DNA from: an uncultured Draconibacterium sp.
Lineage (GTDB): Bacteria > Bacteroidota > Bacteroidia > Bacteroidales > Prolixibacteraceae
Length of the DNA: 64,000 nt
NCBI RefSeq assembly: GCF_963675065.1
Contig: NZ_OY775906.1
Coordinates: forward strand, 3,140,001 to 3,204,000
Reading direction: 5' to 3'
Under the pieces are notes generated by a model. It ran no database searches, was not told the origin of the DNA, and saw nothing but the letters and a program-made list of their open reading frames with translations. A program made the translations under genes and the position numbers. Positions 54,090 through 63,900 of this stretch are shown here, one piece after another (positions within the stretch are counted from its first letter, which is position 1; every line of letters starts with the position of its first letter).

Positions 54090-54728
54090 CTACTTTCTAC
54101 GAATAACAGTCATACCATCGCGCAACGGCAGAATAACCTTCTCCACGCGATCGTCGTTTTTCACCAGCTTGTTGAATTCAAGGATACCAATAGTCTGCAC
54201 ATCATCGTGGCGAGCCTCGTCGAGTACCTTACCATTCCACAGCGTGTTGTCGGCAATCATATACGCTCCTGCCTGCATTTTGTCGATCAGCAACTGATAG
54301 TACTCCACATACTCGCGTTTATCGGCATCGATAAAAACCATGTCGAACGATTGATTGAGCAAAGGGATTAGCTCTGTAGCAGCCCCGATTTTTTGTTCGA
54401 TTAAATGCGCCACACCAGCTTTTTCGAAATATTTAGCGGCCAACGACTCCAGCTCATCGTCAACCTCAATGGTAATCAACTTGCCATCTTCAGGTAACCC
54501 TTTTGCCAGGCAAATAGCCGAGTAACCGGTAAACGTTCCCAGCTCGAGAATCGTTTTCGGGCGGATCATTTTCGCCAGCATAGTCAGCACCTGTCCCTGT
54601 AAATGCCCCGATATCATGCGGGCACCCAACACTTTCAGGTTGGTTTCGCGATCCAGTTCAATTAACACCGGATCTTCCTCATCGATATGATCCAAAATAT
54701 ATTGATGTAATGCCTTCTGCCTGTCCAT
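54090..54728 (-). CDS. SAM-dependent O-methyltransferase (class I, family 3)
   Basis: A 212-residue O-methyltransferase. ILELGTFTGYSAICLAKGLP is the SAM-binding motif I, ITIEVDDELESLAAKYF the acidic loop, VFIDADKREYVEYYQLL the metal-binding Asp block, and ADNTLWNGKVLD the second metal site, as in caffeoyl-CoA/catechol O-methyltransferases. In bacteria such proteins methylate small catechol-type metabolites or, in some cases, tRNA (TrmR). Substrate is unknown. Its start is 5 bp after the stop of the M16 protease gene upstream, so the two are likely one transcript. Confidence 0.9.
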   Translation of the reverse strand: MDRQKALHQYILDHIDEEDPVLIELDRETNLKVLGARMISGHLQGQVLTMLAKMIRPKTILELGTFTGYSAICLAKGLPEDGKLITIEVDDELESLAAKYFEKAGVAHLIEQKIGAATELIPLLNQSFDMVFIDADKREYVEYYQLLIDKMQAGAYMIADNTLWNGKVLDEARHDDVQTIGILEFNKLVKNDDRVEKVILPLRDGMTVIRRK

Positions 54729-54733
54729 TCCTT

Positions 54734-55963
54734 CTATTTATAAATCAACGTACTCATCTGGTTTTTGTCCAATACCATGTTGGCTACTTCCTGAATATCC
54801 TCGGCGCTAATCGCTTCAATTTTTTTGAAGATCACACGCAGAGGATCCACCTTATCAAACAGCATAAAACTTTTCCCGATGGTGAGCATCATATCTTCGC
54901 GACTTTCGGTTGAAATGGCAATCTGGCCAATCAGCTGCTTTTTTGCACGACTTAACTGAACGGCTCCCATTTTTTTGTCGCGAAGCAAGTCAAACTCCTT
55001 ATGCACCAACGCCACCGCTTTGTTCAGGTTCTCTTTATCGGTACCGAAATACACGTTAAATAAACCGGTATCGGAATACGCCGTGTACGCCGATTCCACG
55101 TTATAAGCCATTCCGCGACGTTCGCGCATGGCCAGGTTTAAGCGCGAGTTTAGCGCTTGTCCGCCCAGCACATTGTTCAGCAAAACCATGGCAATACGCT
55201 TTGGATTTTTAAAATCGAAAGCCACATTTCCCATTACGCAATGTGCCTGATAAGTGTCTTTTATTACCGTTTTTGCTTGCGGTTGGTAATTCACAAACTG
55301 CTCTCTTTTCAACTGTCGTAAACTTTGCTCCACCTCTCCAAAATACTTCTCCAGCATTTTTAGCAAAGTTGTAAAATCGATATTCCCCACCGAACTAATC
55401 ACCATTTGATCGGTATGGTAGTTGTTGGCAATAAAATTGAAAATCTTATCGCGGTTAAAAGAACGCAGCTTTTCTTTTGTACCTAAAATATTGCGGGCAA
55501 TGGGATGACCATCAAAAACCTGCTCTTCAAATTCATCAAAGATCAATTCCGATGGCGTATCGTAATACGAATTTATTTCCTCAACCACCACCTCTTTTTC
55601 AAGCTTGAGCTCCTTTTCGGGGTAGGTACTGTTAAAAAGAATATCGCTCAGCAATTCGGCTGTGCGATCGTAATGCTCGCTTAAAAAAGTAGCATACAGC
55701 ACGGTTTCTTCTTTTGTGGTATAAGCATTCAGCTCGCCACCAACACCCTCGATACGGCTAAGCACATGAAACGACTTGCGCTTTTTTGTACCCTTAAAAA
55801 CCGAGTGCTCGATAAAGTGTGCAAGGCCATGTTCATCCTCGTTTTCGTCGCGCGATCCGGTATTTATTAAAACCCCCAGATGCCCCACCGGCGAATCGGT
55901 TTGCTGATGAATTATTCGAATGCCGTTATGTAATGTATGTATCAGATAATCAGTATCAACCAT
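54734..55963 (-). CDS. M16 family zinc metallopeptidase
   Basis: A 409-residue insulinase-type peptidase with the inverted zinc motif HFIEH (His49, Glu52, His53) and the downstream Glu in VVVEEINSYYDTPSE. It has the two-lobed M16B architecture expected (~400 residues, active N-half plus inactive C-half with LNSRLNLAMRERRGMAYNV). No signal peptide is visible, so it is probably cytosolic; homologues process peptides or presequence-like substrates. It is followed, 5 bp away, by the methyltransferase gene. A -7 box precedes it at 55984. Confidence 0.93.
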   Translation of the reverse strand: MVDTDYLIHTLHNGIRIIHQQTDSPVGHLGVLINTGSRDENEDEHGLAHFIEHSVFKGTKKRKSFHVLSRIEGVGGELNAYTTKEETVLYATFLSEHYDRTAELLSDILFNSTYPEKELKLEKEVVVEEINSYYDTPSELIFDEFEEQVFDGHPIARNILGTKEKLRSFNRDKIFNFIANNYHTDQMVISSVGNIDFTTLLKMLEKYFGEVEQSLRQLKREQFVNYQPQAKTVIKDTYQAHCVMGNVAFDFKNPKRIAMVLLNNVLGGQALNSRLNLAMRERRGMAYNVESAYTAYSDTGLFNVYFGTDKENLNKAVALVHKEFDLLRDKKMGAVQLSRAKKQLIGQIAISTESREDMMLTIGKSFMLFDKVDPLRVIFKKIEAISAEDIQEVANMVLDKNQMSTLIYK

Positions 55964-55983
55964 TGTCTTTTAAACTAATCGTG

Positions 55984-55991
55984 CAAAAGTA
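55984..55991 (-). promoter_or_regulatory. -7 element of the M16 peptidase promoter
   Basis: The minus strand reads TACTTTTG, a TAnnTTTG box, 21 bases before the ATG. Confidence 0.5.
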
Positions 55992-56309
55992 TAAAAAGTA
56001 TTGGATTGCAGGCTCCTACGACTTATAAAACGCATGAAAGGTTTCTATGTAAAATCGAAAACTTCGATGATTGTGAAATTTCCCAAACTGCTCACGTGGA
56101 ATTTATATTCACCCCTCCGAACCTTCCGCCAGCTGGCGGATAGGAACCGGCATCCGTTGGTGTATTTTTGGGGTCAAGTAATTCTATTTCAAATAAAAAC
56201 ACATAAATAAAGCCCAAACACATAAAGCCACAGCAAAATTTGTGAGCTGAAAAAATTGATTTTTTTTGCTTTTTTTTTGTGTTGAACTTTGTGATTTTAA
56301 AAAAATGTA
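55992..56309. other. Intergenic region with REP-like palindrome, no gene
   Basis: Nothing protein-coding is supported. It contains the 16-bp perfect palindrome TCCGCCAGCTGGCGGA (56125-56140), then AT-rich DNA with A/T-runs leading to the tRNA-Phe promoter. Confidence 0.6.
56125..56140. repeat. REP-like palindrome
   Basis: A perfect 16-bp palindrome, TCCGCCAGCTGGCGGA, in non-coding DNA between the M16 gene and tRNA-Phe. Confidence 0.6.
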
Positions 56310-56317
56310 TACTTTTG
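56288..56317 (+). promoter_or_regulatory. Promoter of tRNA-Phe
   Basis: TTTG at 56288-56291 (-33) and TACTTTTG at 56310-56317 (-7) are separated by 18 bases, close to the Bacteroidota consensus. The tRNA begins 47 bases after the -7 box. Confidence 0.65.
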
Positions 56318-56363
56318 CAACACCAAAATAAAGAGGGTGCTACTTAAAGCCCAACTTTAGAAA

Positions 56364-56436
<73 letters not shown>

Positions 56437-56437
56437 C

Positions 56438-56472
56438 AAAAGGGAAAAACGATGTTTTTCCCTTTTGTTTTT
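56438..56472 (+). terminator. Terminator after tRNA-Phe
   Basis: A perfect 13-bp stem (AAAAGGGAAAAAC with its complement), 3-nt loop and a T run. Confidence 0.9.
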
Positions 56473-56612
56473 TATATACACTTTGTATTCCAGCGAACCT
56501 TATTTCAAAAACAAATCTTTGTACAAACCCATGTCCTAACGCGGGTAACCTTATTAACTTATAAAATCCGGAGGATTTGCATGTATATAGCCAAGGATTA
56601 TAACAGGAGGTA

Positions 56613-56630
56613 CGACTCCGGCCGGAGTCG
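56613..56630. repeat. REP-like palindrome
   Basis: A perfect 18-bp palindrome, CGACTCCGGCCGGAGTCG, in the ~260-bp gap between the tRNA-Phe terminator and the next gene. No gene was seen in this gap. Confidence 0.65.
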
Positions 56631-56737
56631 AATAAACCCCTTCCAACTTTTGCCCTAAATAACTGATGCCGTAAGCATTAGAAGAGCAATGCACGGCTGG
56701 CACAAACCGAAGTTTCCAGATGCACGGGCGGGGCTTT

Positions 56738-57283
56738 TTAATGAGCAGGTTGTATCTCAACAGGAATATCGCTCATTACCCGATGAATATGAAATAGCGA
56801 CTGAATGATGGGATCGGCTTCAACCACCAACATTCCCATATTCTCTACTATATCGCTGACATTTTCCGGATAAATTGCTCCTGTAGCTAAAAGCCTGGCT
56901 TGTACCCTTGCCGGGGATGAGCCGGTGATTCGATTAAATTCCTTTTCGATACACCGAAAAAATTTTGTCCGTGTTGGATTTAGCAGCGTAGCAAATTTAT
57001 TATCCGACGCAAAGGTTACCCTTAAATTCTCAAAGGCTAAATTTTTATAGTGGTTATCATCCACCGAGATGATAATATCCAAATTAAATTCATCTCCTTT
57101 TTCAATCCGGCTACCATCCTCTTTCCAGGCTTTATAGCCTATTTCTAATTTACTGTTCAGCTCCTTATTTATATTATCAATCAGAGCCTGGGTATGGTTT
57201 GCATGAGCCATCGGTTTTAAATTTCCCGGAATCGGAATACGGACTCTTTTTTCACTTGTTTTAATGCTACTTGTTGTATTCAT
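56738..57283 (-). CDS. Conserved-looking protein of unknown function
   Basis: A 181-residue cytosolic-looking protein that I do not recognise. A hydrophilic N-terminal ~40 residues is followed by beta-rich segments (LEIGYKAWKEDGSRIEKGDE, FNLDIIISVDDNHYKNLAF, LRVTFASDNKFATLLNP) and a helical end (FRCIEKEFNRITGSSP, ARVQARLLATGAIYPENV). No signal peptide or known catalytic motif is visible. It is isolated: bracketed by palindromes at 56613-56630 and 57536-57629 and adjacent to no functional partner; base composition and codon use are not obviously unlike its neighbours. It might be a horizontally acquired or host-interaction gene, but I cannot show this. Confidence 0.6.
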   Translation of the reverse strand: MNTTSSIKTSEKRVRIPIPGNLKPMAHANHTQALIDNINKELNSKLEIGYKAWKEDGSRIEKGDEFNLDIIISVDDNHYKNLAFENLRVTFASDNKFATLLNPTRTKFFRCIEKEFNRITGSSPARVQARLLATGAIYPENVSDIVENMGMLVVEADPIIQSLFHIHRVMSDIPVEIQPAH

Positions 57284-57704
57284 GGCTATTGATTTAATGT
57301 TGTAACTTTTAGAATAAATAATAATCGCACGATGTAGTAGGCGATATTATATACGCATTGGGAAATGTTCTGTTACAAGGTGGAAGACAGCGGACAATTG
57401 TTACTTGTACCGGAATTAATCACGATACTGCCTGCCACTTGCAACTTGAAGCTTTTTCCAGTTCTCTTGCGGTGCAAGCAACGGACAAGCCCGAACAACT
57501 TTTTGGTTGCACCGCTTTATTCACGGTATTCACAACCCCACCTTAAAAGGCGGGGCTACTGATATTTCATCCCTCCGGGATTAAAACTCGTTCTAGCTAT
57601 TCATGGATAAAAACAGTCCCATCAGGGACGATAAACCGGTAAAAAGTAATAAAAAGACAGAACTGAACTTGGGACAAACTATTATGCGAATACAAAACGT
57701 ACTA
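57284..57704. other. Intergenic region with three REP-like hairpins, no gene
   Basis: Over 400 bp without a supported gene. Three inverted repeats occur in the distal part: CCCCACCTTAAAAGGCGGGG (57536-57555), ATCCCTCCGGGAT (57569-57581) and GTCCCATCAGGGAC (57616-57629). The rest shows no signature. Confidence 0.6.
57536..57629. repeat. Cluster of three REP-like hairpins
   Basis: Three short inverted repeats (stems 7, 5 and 5 bp) within 94 bp. Clustering and G/C-rich stems resemble other palindrome clusters here at 47347-47434. Confidence 0.55.
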
Positions 57705-58100
57705 TTAAAAATGTTTACTGATAATTTTTATAAGGTCAGCTTTTCGAATAGGTTTGCCTACATAATCGTTAAAATCACTTCCATTTGCTGCTGCCTTCTG
57801 CGTTTCGGGAGCAAAGGCTGATAAGGCAAATATTTTTACCACTTTATCCGATTCCCTGATATTTTTCACAGCCTCGTAGCCATCCATCTCGGGCATTTTT
57901 AAATCCATTAAAATTAAATCGATATCAGAATGCTCTTTATGCAGATTTACGGCTTCAATTCCTGTTGAAGCAATTAGTAGTTCTTCGACAATATCATTCA
58001 ACATGTACGAAAACAACTTCTGATTAATCTGATCATCTTCAGCCAGTAGAATTCTTAGTTTTTTTACGACAGGTGCACTGCCCGGGTTATTTGTTTCCAT
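57705..58100 (-). CDS. Stand-alone response-regulator receiver domain
   Basis: A 131-residue single receiver domain without an output domain. Acidic pocket Glu21-Asp22-Asp23 (LLAEDDQINQ), phosphoacceptor Asp66 (LILMDLKMPEMDG), switch Ser94 (FALSAFAPET) and Lys116 (YVGKPIRKADL) are all present, so it is likely phosphorylatable. The N-terminal ~13 residues are a short polar extension. Such proteins act as phosphotransfer intermediates, often for hybrid histidine kinases, but no kinase is adjacent. A -7 element lies 37 bp upstream. Confidence 0.9.
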   Translation of the reverse strand: METNNPGSAPVVKKLRILLAEDDQINQKLFSYMLNDIVEELLIASTGIEAVNLHKEHSDIDLILMDLKMPEMDGYEAVKNIRESDKVVKIFALSAFAPETQKAAANGSDFNDYVGKPIRKADLIKIISKHF

Positions 58101-58137
58101 AGGGTTATTAGCGTTTATGGATATTTACAAGGCATAG

Positions 58138-58145
58138 CAAAGCTA
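58138..58145 (-). promoter_or_regulatory. -7 element of the receiver-domain gene promoter
   Basis: The minus strand reads TAGCTTTG, matching TAnnTTTG, 37 bases before the ATG. Confidence 0.45.
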
Positions 58146-58264
58146 TTTGGTGCCGGGCAAATAATCCACAATTTAACTCGTCCTTAATTTATCTTTTTTG
58201 TATAACACATTAAATATATAGTTTTCCTTTCGATTCGCGAAATAACCGGGTTGTTCATTTTGTT

Positions 58265-58272
58265 TATTTTTG
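58265..58272 (+). promoter_or_regulatory. -7 element of the D-2-hydroxyacid dehydrogenase promoter
   Basis: TATTTTTG matches TAnnTTTG, 24 bases before the ATG. Confidence 0.5.
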
Positions 58273-58296
58273 ACAACAAATAAATAAATTAAAAGT

Positions 58297-59250
58297 ATGA
58301 AGATTGTTGTTTTGGATGGTTACGCACTAAATCCCGGAGACCTAAACTGGGATGATTTGGAAGCATTGGGAGAATTAACTATATACGACCGCACAACTCC
58401 GGAGCAAACGCTTGAACGGGCTGCAGATGCGGAGATCGTTTACACTAATAAAGTAATTCTTAACCGCGAAATCATTAGCAATCTGCCCCGGTTAAAGTTT
58501 ATTGGAGTGCTGGCAACAGGTTATAATGTTGTTGATATAACTGCAGCCAACGATGCCGGAGTTACCGTTTGTAATATTCCGGCGTATAGCACACAATCGG
58601 TAGCGCAGTTGGTTTTTGCACACATTTTGCATTTTACCAACAAGGTGGGCTTACACGCCAAATCGGTAAGCAATGGCGACTGGGCCTCAAGTAAAGACTT
58701 TGCCTATTGGCTATCGCCGCAAAGCGAGCTGGCCGGAAAAACACTGGGGATTATTGGTTTCGGGCAGATTGGACAAGCCGTTGCCCCCATAGCACTTGCT
58801 TTTGGGATGAAAGTTATTTTTAACAACCGCAGCAAAAAATCCACAACGCTTGATGCCTGCCAGGTAGATCTTGATACTTTACTGCAGACCAGCGATTTTA
58901 TCAGTATCAACTGTCCGCTTACCGATGACAACCAGGGGTTTATTAATAAAACAAGCATTGCCAAAATGAAATCAACGGCTTTTGTGATAAACACGGGCCG
59001 CGGACCACTGATAAATGAACAGGATCTGGCTGATGCACTAAACAACGACGAGATTGCCGGCGCCGGCCTCGATGTATTGGCGGTGGAACCGGCACTGCCC
59101 GAAAATCCTCTGCCAAAAGCAAAGAATTGCTTTATAACGCCACATATTGCCTGGGCAACTCTTGAAGCCCGCCAACGGTTAATGCAGATTGCGGCTGATA
59201 ACCTGAATGCATTTATTGATGGTAGACCGATTAATGTGGTTGGTATTTGA
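58297..59250 (+). CDS. D-2-hydroxyacid dehydrogenase (hydroxypyruvate/glyoxylate reductase type)
   Basis: A 317-residue cytosolic dehydrogenase. NAD(P)-binding GIIGFGQIGQ (152-160) is followed by FNNRSKK in place of the NAD-specific Asp, which favours NADPH. Catalytic Arg235 (TGRGPLI), Glu264 (VEPALP) and His283 (PHIAW) are all present. Substrate-loop GVLATGYNVVDITAANDAG matches glycerate dehydrogenase/hydroxypyruvate reductase-like members. It probably reduces a 2-keto acid such as hydroxypyruvate or glyoxylate; the exact one is not readable. Monocistronic with its own promoter. Confidence 0.9.
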   Translation: MKIVVLDGYALNPGDLNWDDLEALGELTIYDRTTPEQTLERAADAEIVYTNKVILNREIISNLPRLKFIGVLATGYNVVDITAANDAGVTVCNIPAYSTQSVAQLVFAHILHFTNKVGLHAKSVSNGDWASSKDFAYWLSPQSELAGKTLGIIGFGQIGQAVAPIALAFGMKVIFNNRSKKSTTLDACQVDLDTLLQTSDFISINCPLTDDNQGFINKTSIAKMKSTAFVINTGRGPLINEQDLADALNNDEIAGAGLDVLAVEPALPENPLPKAKNCFITPHIAWATLEARQRLMQIAADNLNAFIDGRPINVVGI

Positions 59251-59482
59251 TAAAACAGTAAGATATTCCTCGCTTCGCTCGGAATGATAAAACTTTATGA
59301 AGGCATGCAATTAGTGGAAATATTTGTCATTCTGAGTGAAAGAAGATGTAGCAAAAAAATCCTTTTCATTCTTTATAAATGATCCCTGGGTTTATTAATC
59401 GTTAAGAAAATATAAAGGTCTTCAAAGCCACGCAACTTTTTAAATCCCTCGTGCGTTTTATCAATACACGAAGGGGTTAATT
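59251..59482. other. Intergenic region with decayed repeat DNA
   Basis: No gene. An ATTCC...GGAAT hairpin-like unit (59265-59285) and a run similar to the frequent TCATTCTGAGTGAAA intergenic repeat (about 59328-59342) suggest degenerate REP-type sequence. Confidence 0.4.
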
Positions 59483-59986
59483 GTGTTGCTAAAAATATTA
59501 CATATTGTATTGCTGGCATCGGTAAAGTATATTGTTACTCTTCCTTATGCCATGATTATCGGCCTTGATTACAAGTACGCGCTGCTAGCTGTGCTTACCG
59601 GGGGGATAGGCGGATTTCTGTTTTTTTACTACATCAGCAAACCCTTAAACCGCGGATTAATGCTTTTGTGGCCATGTTTGTGCAAAGCTATTCCGAATTC
59701 TATGCGAGGACGCTACCGCAATTGGTGCATTAATAGATCAAAGAAAAAGAAGAAACGAATATTTACCCGGAAAAACCGTTTCATCTCCCGCATGAAATCG
59801 AACTACGGATTTTGGGGAGTTATAATTGCCACACCGGTTATTTTAACCATTCCCATTGGCGCTTTTCTGGCCAATAAATATTACGCCAAACGACAACACA
59901 CCGTCTTGTATATGATTTTATCGATAATTGGATGGGCAGGTGTTTTGTCGGGTCTGGTACATCTATTTCCCAAGGTATTTCTTTAA
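59483..59986 (+). CDS. Small multi-pass membrane protein
   Basis: A 167-residue protein with about four hydrophobic helices: LLKILHIVLLASVKYIVT (1-20), AMIIGLDYKYALLAVLTGGIGGFLFFYYI (23-50), FWGVIIATPVILTIPIGAFL (about 110-130) and VLYMILSIIGWAGVLSGLVHL (about 142-163), with a Lys/Arg-rich cytosolic loop (SKKKKKRIFTRKNR) between the second and third. The C-terminal half recalls the small multidrug-export/COG2426 type, but that is weak. The start used is GTG 59483. It overlaps the convergent NUDIX gene by 24 bp. Function not known. Confidence 0.65.
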   Translation: MLLKILHIVLLASVKYIVTLPYAMIIGLDYKYALLAVLTGGIGGFLFFYYISKPLNRGLMLLWPCLCKAIPNSMRGRYRNWCINRSKKKKKRIFTRKNRFISRMKSNYGFWGVIIATPVILTIPIGAFLANKYYAKRQHTVLYMILSIIGWAGVLSGLVHLFPKVFL

Positions 59987-60370
59987 ACGCATACGGTTTT
60001 CATCCATTTGAATTAACACCTTATCAGCCTCGGCCAAATCAAGTTCGCCCAATTCGTCAATAGTCATCCATTTAACTTCCTTATGATTGTTCAGTTTCAT
60101 TTCACCTGAAACCAATGAACAAACAAAAGGAATCAAACGAATGGCTTTAATTTTATAATCGTATTCAACCGATATTAGTGCTTCCACCACTTCAACCGTC
60201 AAGTTTAATTCTTCTTTTATTTCACGAGCAATACACTCTTTTTCTGTTTCTCCGGATTTTACTTTTCCCCCGGGGAATTCCCACTGAAAAGAATGATCCG
60301 AGCTTTCGTTGTTTTGAGCAATAAGGATTTTTCCGTGATCGATTATTATGGCGCAGGTAACTTGAATCAT
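59963..60370 (-). CDS. NUDIX hydrolase, MutT-like
   Basis: A 135-residue NUDIX enzyme with the full box GGKVKSGETEKECIAREI followed by KEELNL (GX5EX7REUXEEXGU). The short length, IDHGKILIAQ start and FPGGKVKSGE context match MutT-type (8-oxo-)dGTP or (deoxy)nucleoside triphosphate pyrophosphohydrolases that clean the nucleotide pool. The 3' end overlaps the upstream membrane-protein gene by 24 bp in a convergent arrangement. Substrate not proved. Confidence 0.9.
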   Translation of the reverse strand: MIQVTCAIIIDHGKILIAQNNESSDHSFQWEFPGGKVKSGETEKECIAREIKEELNLTVEVVEALISVEYDYKIKAIRLIPFVCSLVSGEMKLNNHKEVKWMTIDELGELDLAEADKVLIQMDENRMRLKKYLGK

Positions 60371-60435
60371 TCGGTAAAAATAGAAACTTGCGGATTATTT
60401 TCTATCTTTTCTGCTCGAAATGAAATCAACCACCG

Positions 60436-60972
60436 ATGACTGAACAAGAAATTTTCGAACATATCGATGCATGGGAAAACATTGAAATTGTTGCCGCATC
60501 AATACTTAACGATCCGGCACAGTTTAATACACTCATTCAACTCGCCTTAAACGACTCCCGGCAAAAGAGCTGGCGTGCTGCTTACCTTGTCGATAAAATT
60601 CATGACGAAAATCCGGAGCTCTTGCAGCCCTATCTTCCGATGCTGATTGGGCAATTAAAAACAGAGCAGAATGCCAGCAAACGCCGTCACTGGCTGAAGC
60701 TTTTAAGTATGAATGCAATACCGGAAGAACACATCGGTTTTCTATTTGAATATTGCATTGAAACATTTACCTCGGGCAGCGAGGCCGTGGCAGTTCGGGT
60801 GCATGCCATGCAAATTCTGTACAACATTTCGGAAATGGAACCCGACCTAAAACCGGAGGTACTGCAATTAATCGAGCAGGAAATGGAATTCCATCCTACT
60901 GCCGGCATTCGGTCACGGGGCAAAAAGCTGGCTACTAAATTATTCCGGCAAATTCACCGAAACAGTGGTTAA
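60436..60972 (+). CDS. HEAT/ARM-repeat-like protein
   Basis: A 178-residue all-helical cytosolic protein with repeated ~35-residue helix pairs (WENIEIVAASILNDP..., SWRAAYLVDKIHDENPELL..., RRHWLKLLSMNAIPEEHIG..., VRVHAMQILYNISEMEPDL...), typical of HEAT-type solenoids. No catalytic motif. The gene overlaps the convergent DUF2723 gene by 4 bp and has no obvious partner; function unknown. Confidence 0.7.
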   Translation: MTEQEIFEHIDAWENIEIVAASILNDPAQFNTLIQLALNDSRQKSWRAAYLVDKIHDENPELLQPYLPMLIGQLKTEQNASKRRHWLKLLSMNAIPEEHIGFLFEYCIETFTSGSEAVAVRVHAMQILYNISEMEPDLKPEVLQLIEQEMEFHPTAGIRSRGKKLATKLFRQIHRNSG

Positions 60973-63900
60973 GAACCGGCTTTATTCTGAAACTTTATAA
61001 TCAACTCCTGCAATTTGGCATCCAGCTCAGTGTGCAACTCATCTTGCTTGTAGTTTCGCGTAAGAATTATCAGGTTTTGTAAATGTGAGATCTGACGATT
61101 TTGTTCGCTTTGTACCGCAGCCGCAAAATTGTCGGGCAACGAGGCAAAATAATCAAGCATAGCAAAACAGTTGTCAGCCATTATGCGCACCTTTTCATTT
61201 CCTTTTTCAATAGCCCCGGCACCATAATATTGCCCAGCCATTTGAAACGAACTGTAATCAAGTGGAATTTTCTCGTTCGGAAAAAGCTCAAACATTTTAT
61301 CGGCCACTTCAATGGTTTTTTCCTTTTCTCCCTTGGCGAGTAAGGCTTGTGCCAAACGCGTAAACATATATTGAGCCTGCATTATATTTATCTGTTTGCG
61401 GTTGTACTCATCCATATGAATATCCGGGTCGTTTACATTGCCCCAAACAAATTTATTCATCACATTATCGTAAAGAATATCGGCATCGATTCGTCCGGCA
61501 GTCACCCCTTGTTTTGGTGTTCGGATTGGCACAAACCTGTATGCAAGTCCTTCAAACTGCAACCAGTCGAGGAAGTGAATATTTCCGGTAAAAACCAAAC
61601 TGTGATCGATATATATCGGGCGTTCCCAATTGTTGGCGGCAATCATATTCAGTACGGCCATTTCACTTTTAGTAATCATACTTTTTGTGATTTTAAAACT
61701 TACCTTGTCGGCAATTTGGTCGGCATCTTCAGGTTTTACAGTTCCCGAATCCAAAACTTTTTTCTTGTCAACGGTGATATGGAAATCGCGCGACGGCAGG
61801 TAATCGTATAGCTCTCCACTGGCAACTTTAACTTTGGTGCGCACATCGTCGCTACCTAAAAACTCCATGGCTTCGCTCAATTCCACCGACCCTTTTATCC
61901 GATCCTGGAAAAGCACCGCATCCATACGGCCCATATAATATTTGTCTTTTGTGAACGAAAATGGCACCGGATCAGCCTCGTTGGTTTTAAACTGCTGCTG
62001 ACGAATGTACCAGTCCATTCCCAGGTAACTGATGTTTATAATTTTAATATCCGGACGCACGCCTTCCACTTCCTGCACATACCAAAGCGGGAAAGTATCA
62101 TTATCGCCATAGGTAAATAGTATAGCATTTGGCGCACACGATTCCAGGTAGTCGATGGCATAATCGCGTGTCATATATTTTCCCGAGCGGTCGTGGTCGT
62201 CCCAGTTTTGCGATGCCAGCACACTCGGCACGGCAACCACCGAAATTACAGTGGCCAGCACTGCTGCCGGCACTCCCTTCAGCACTTTTTTTACTCCGGT
62301 ATAAACGGCCAGAACACCCAATCCAATCCAAATCGCAAAGGCATAAAACGAGCCCGCGTAAGCATAATCGCGTTCGCGTGGCTGATATGGATACTGGTTG
62401 AGATAAACCACAATGGCAATACCGGTAAGGATAAACAGCAACATGGTTACGGCAAATGTTTCTTTGCCTTTTTTGCCTTGATTGTATTGGAAGAACAAGC
62501 CCAGCAATCCTAATAGCAGTGGCAAAAAGTAATACACGTTTCTACTTGGATCGTTTTTCATAAACTCGGGCATGTCGTCGCGCGGTCCTGTTTTTGGTTC
62601 ATCGATAAATGAGATTCCGCTTACCCAATTCCCATTTTGAAAACCTCCGTGGCCTTGTAAATCGTTTTGCCGCCCCACAAAATTCCACATAAAATAGCGC
62701 ATATACATATGCCCCACCTGGTAACTAAAAAAGAAGCGCAGGTTTTCGCCAAAAGTTGGCTTTTGCAGGGTTTTCACTTCGCCACGATCGCGCACCCGTA
62801 CGGGAGTTCCTTTTACTTTTCCCCATTCTTTATAAGCCTGAATATGGTTGGCCTTATCGCTGTACATCCGCGGGAAAATGGTTTCCATTTTTGGTTCGTA
62901 CACCGACCCACCCGGCATTGTTCCGGTAATTTTATATTTCCCGTCTACTCTATTGTATTGTTGTTTTGGATCTTTCGATGCAATTCTCGGAGCATTGTAA
63001 TAAGGTCCTTTTGCCAATGGCCGGTCGCCATATTGTTCTCGATTCAAGTAGCGTACAAGAGCAAACGCATTATCGGGTGCATTCTGGTTCATTGGCGGAT
63101 TTGCCGACGCACGAATAACGATGAGTGCAAACGATGAATAGCCGATCAGAATTACAATAAACATGGTAAGTGCAGTATTCAGCACTACTTTATTTCTTTT
63201 TCTGGTGTAATTGATTCCCCAAACAGAACCGGCTACCAACAAAGCACCCATAAACAATATTCCTGAGTTAAACGGCAATCCGAATGCATTGACAAAAATG
63301 CGGTCGAAGATAAAAGCAATGCGTGGTACTCCCGGAATAATTCCATACTGAATACCCAGCAAAATACACATCGAGGCTGCCAGCGCATAAAACACACCTT
63401 TCCACGAAAATTCGTATTTTTTGAAATAATAAACCATTCCGATGGCCGGAATTGCCAGCAGATTCAGCAAGTGAACGCCAATTGACAAACCCATTAAATA
63501 TGCAATAAGTACTAACCAGCGGTTTGCATATCTTTCGTGCGCCACATTTTCCCATTTCAAAATGGCCCAAAATACCATGGCCGTAAACAGCGACGACAGT
63601 GCGTAAACTTCGCCTTCGACTGCCGAAAACCAAAACGAATCGGTAAAAGTAAAAGCCAGCGCTCCAACCAAACCACTTCCACACACGGCAATTTGCTCGC
63701 CGGTGTTTAGTTTTTCCTCCGCGAAAAGTTTACGGGCAAGATGTACGATCGTCCAGTACAAAAACATGATTGTTGCAGCACTTGCAATAGCCGACATCGA
63801 ATTCACCATAACAGCGGCCTTGGTAGCATCGGGAGCAAACAATGTAAATATCCGTCCCAAAATCATAAAGGTAGGCGCACCCGGCGGGTGACCAACTTCC

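Noticed and set aside
56001..56210. Open frame of 69 codons between the M16 and tRNA-Phe genes
   Set aside because: Crosses a palindrome, no signature; considered non-coding.
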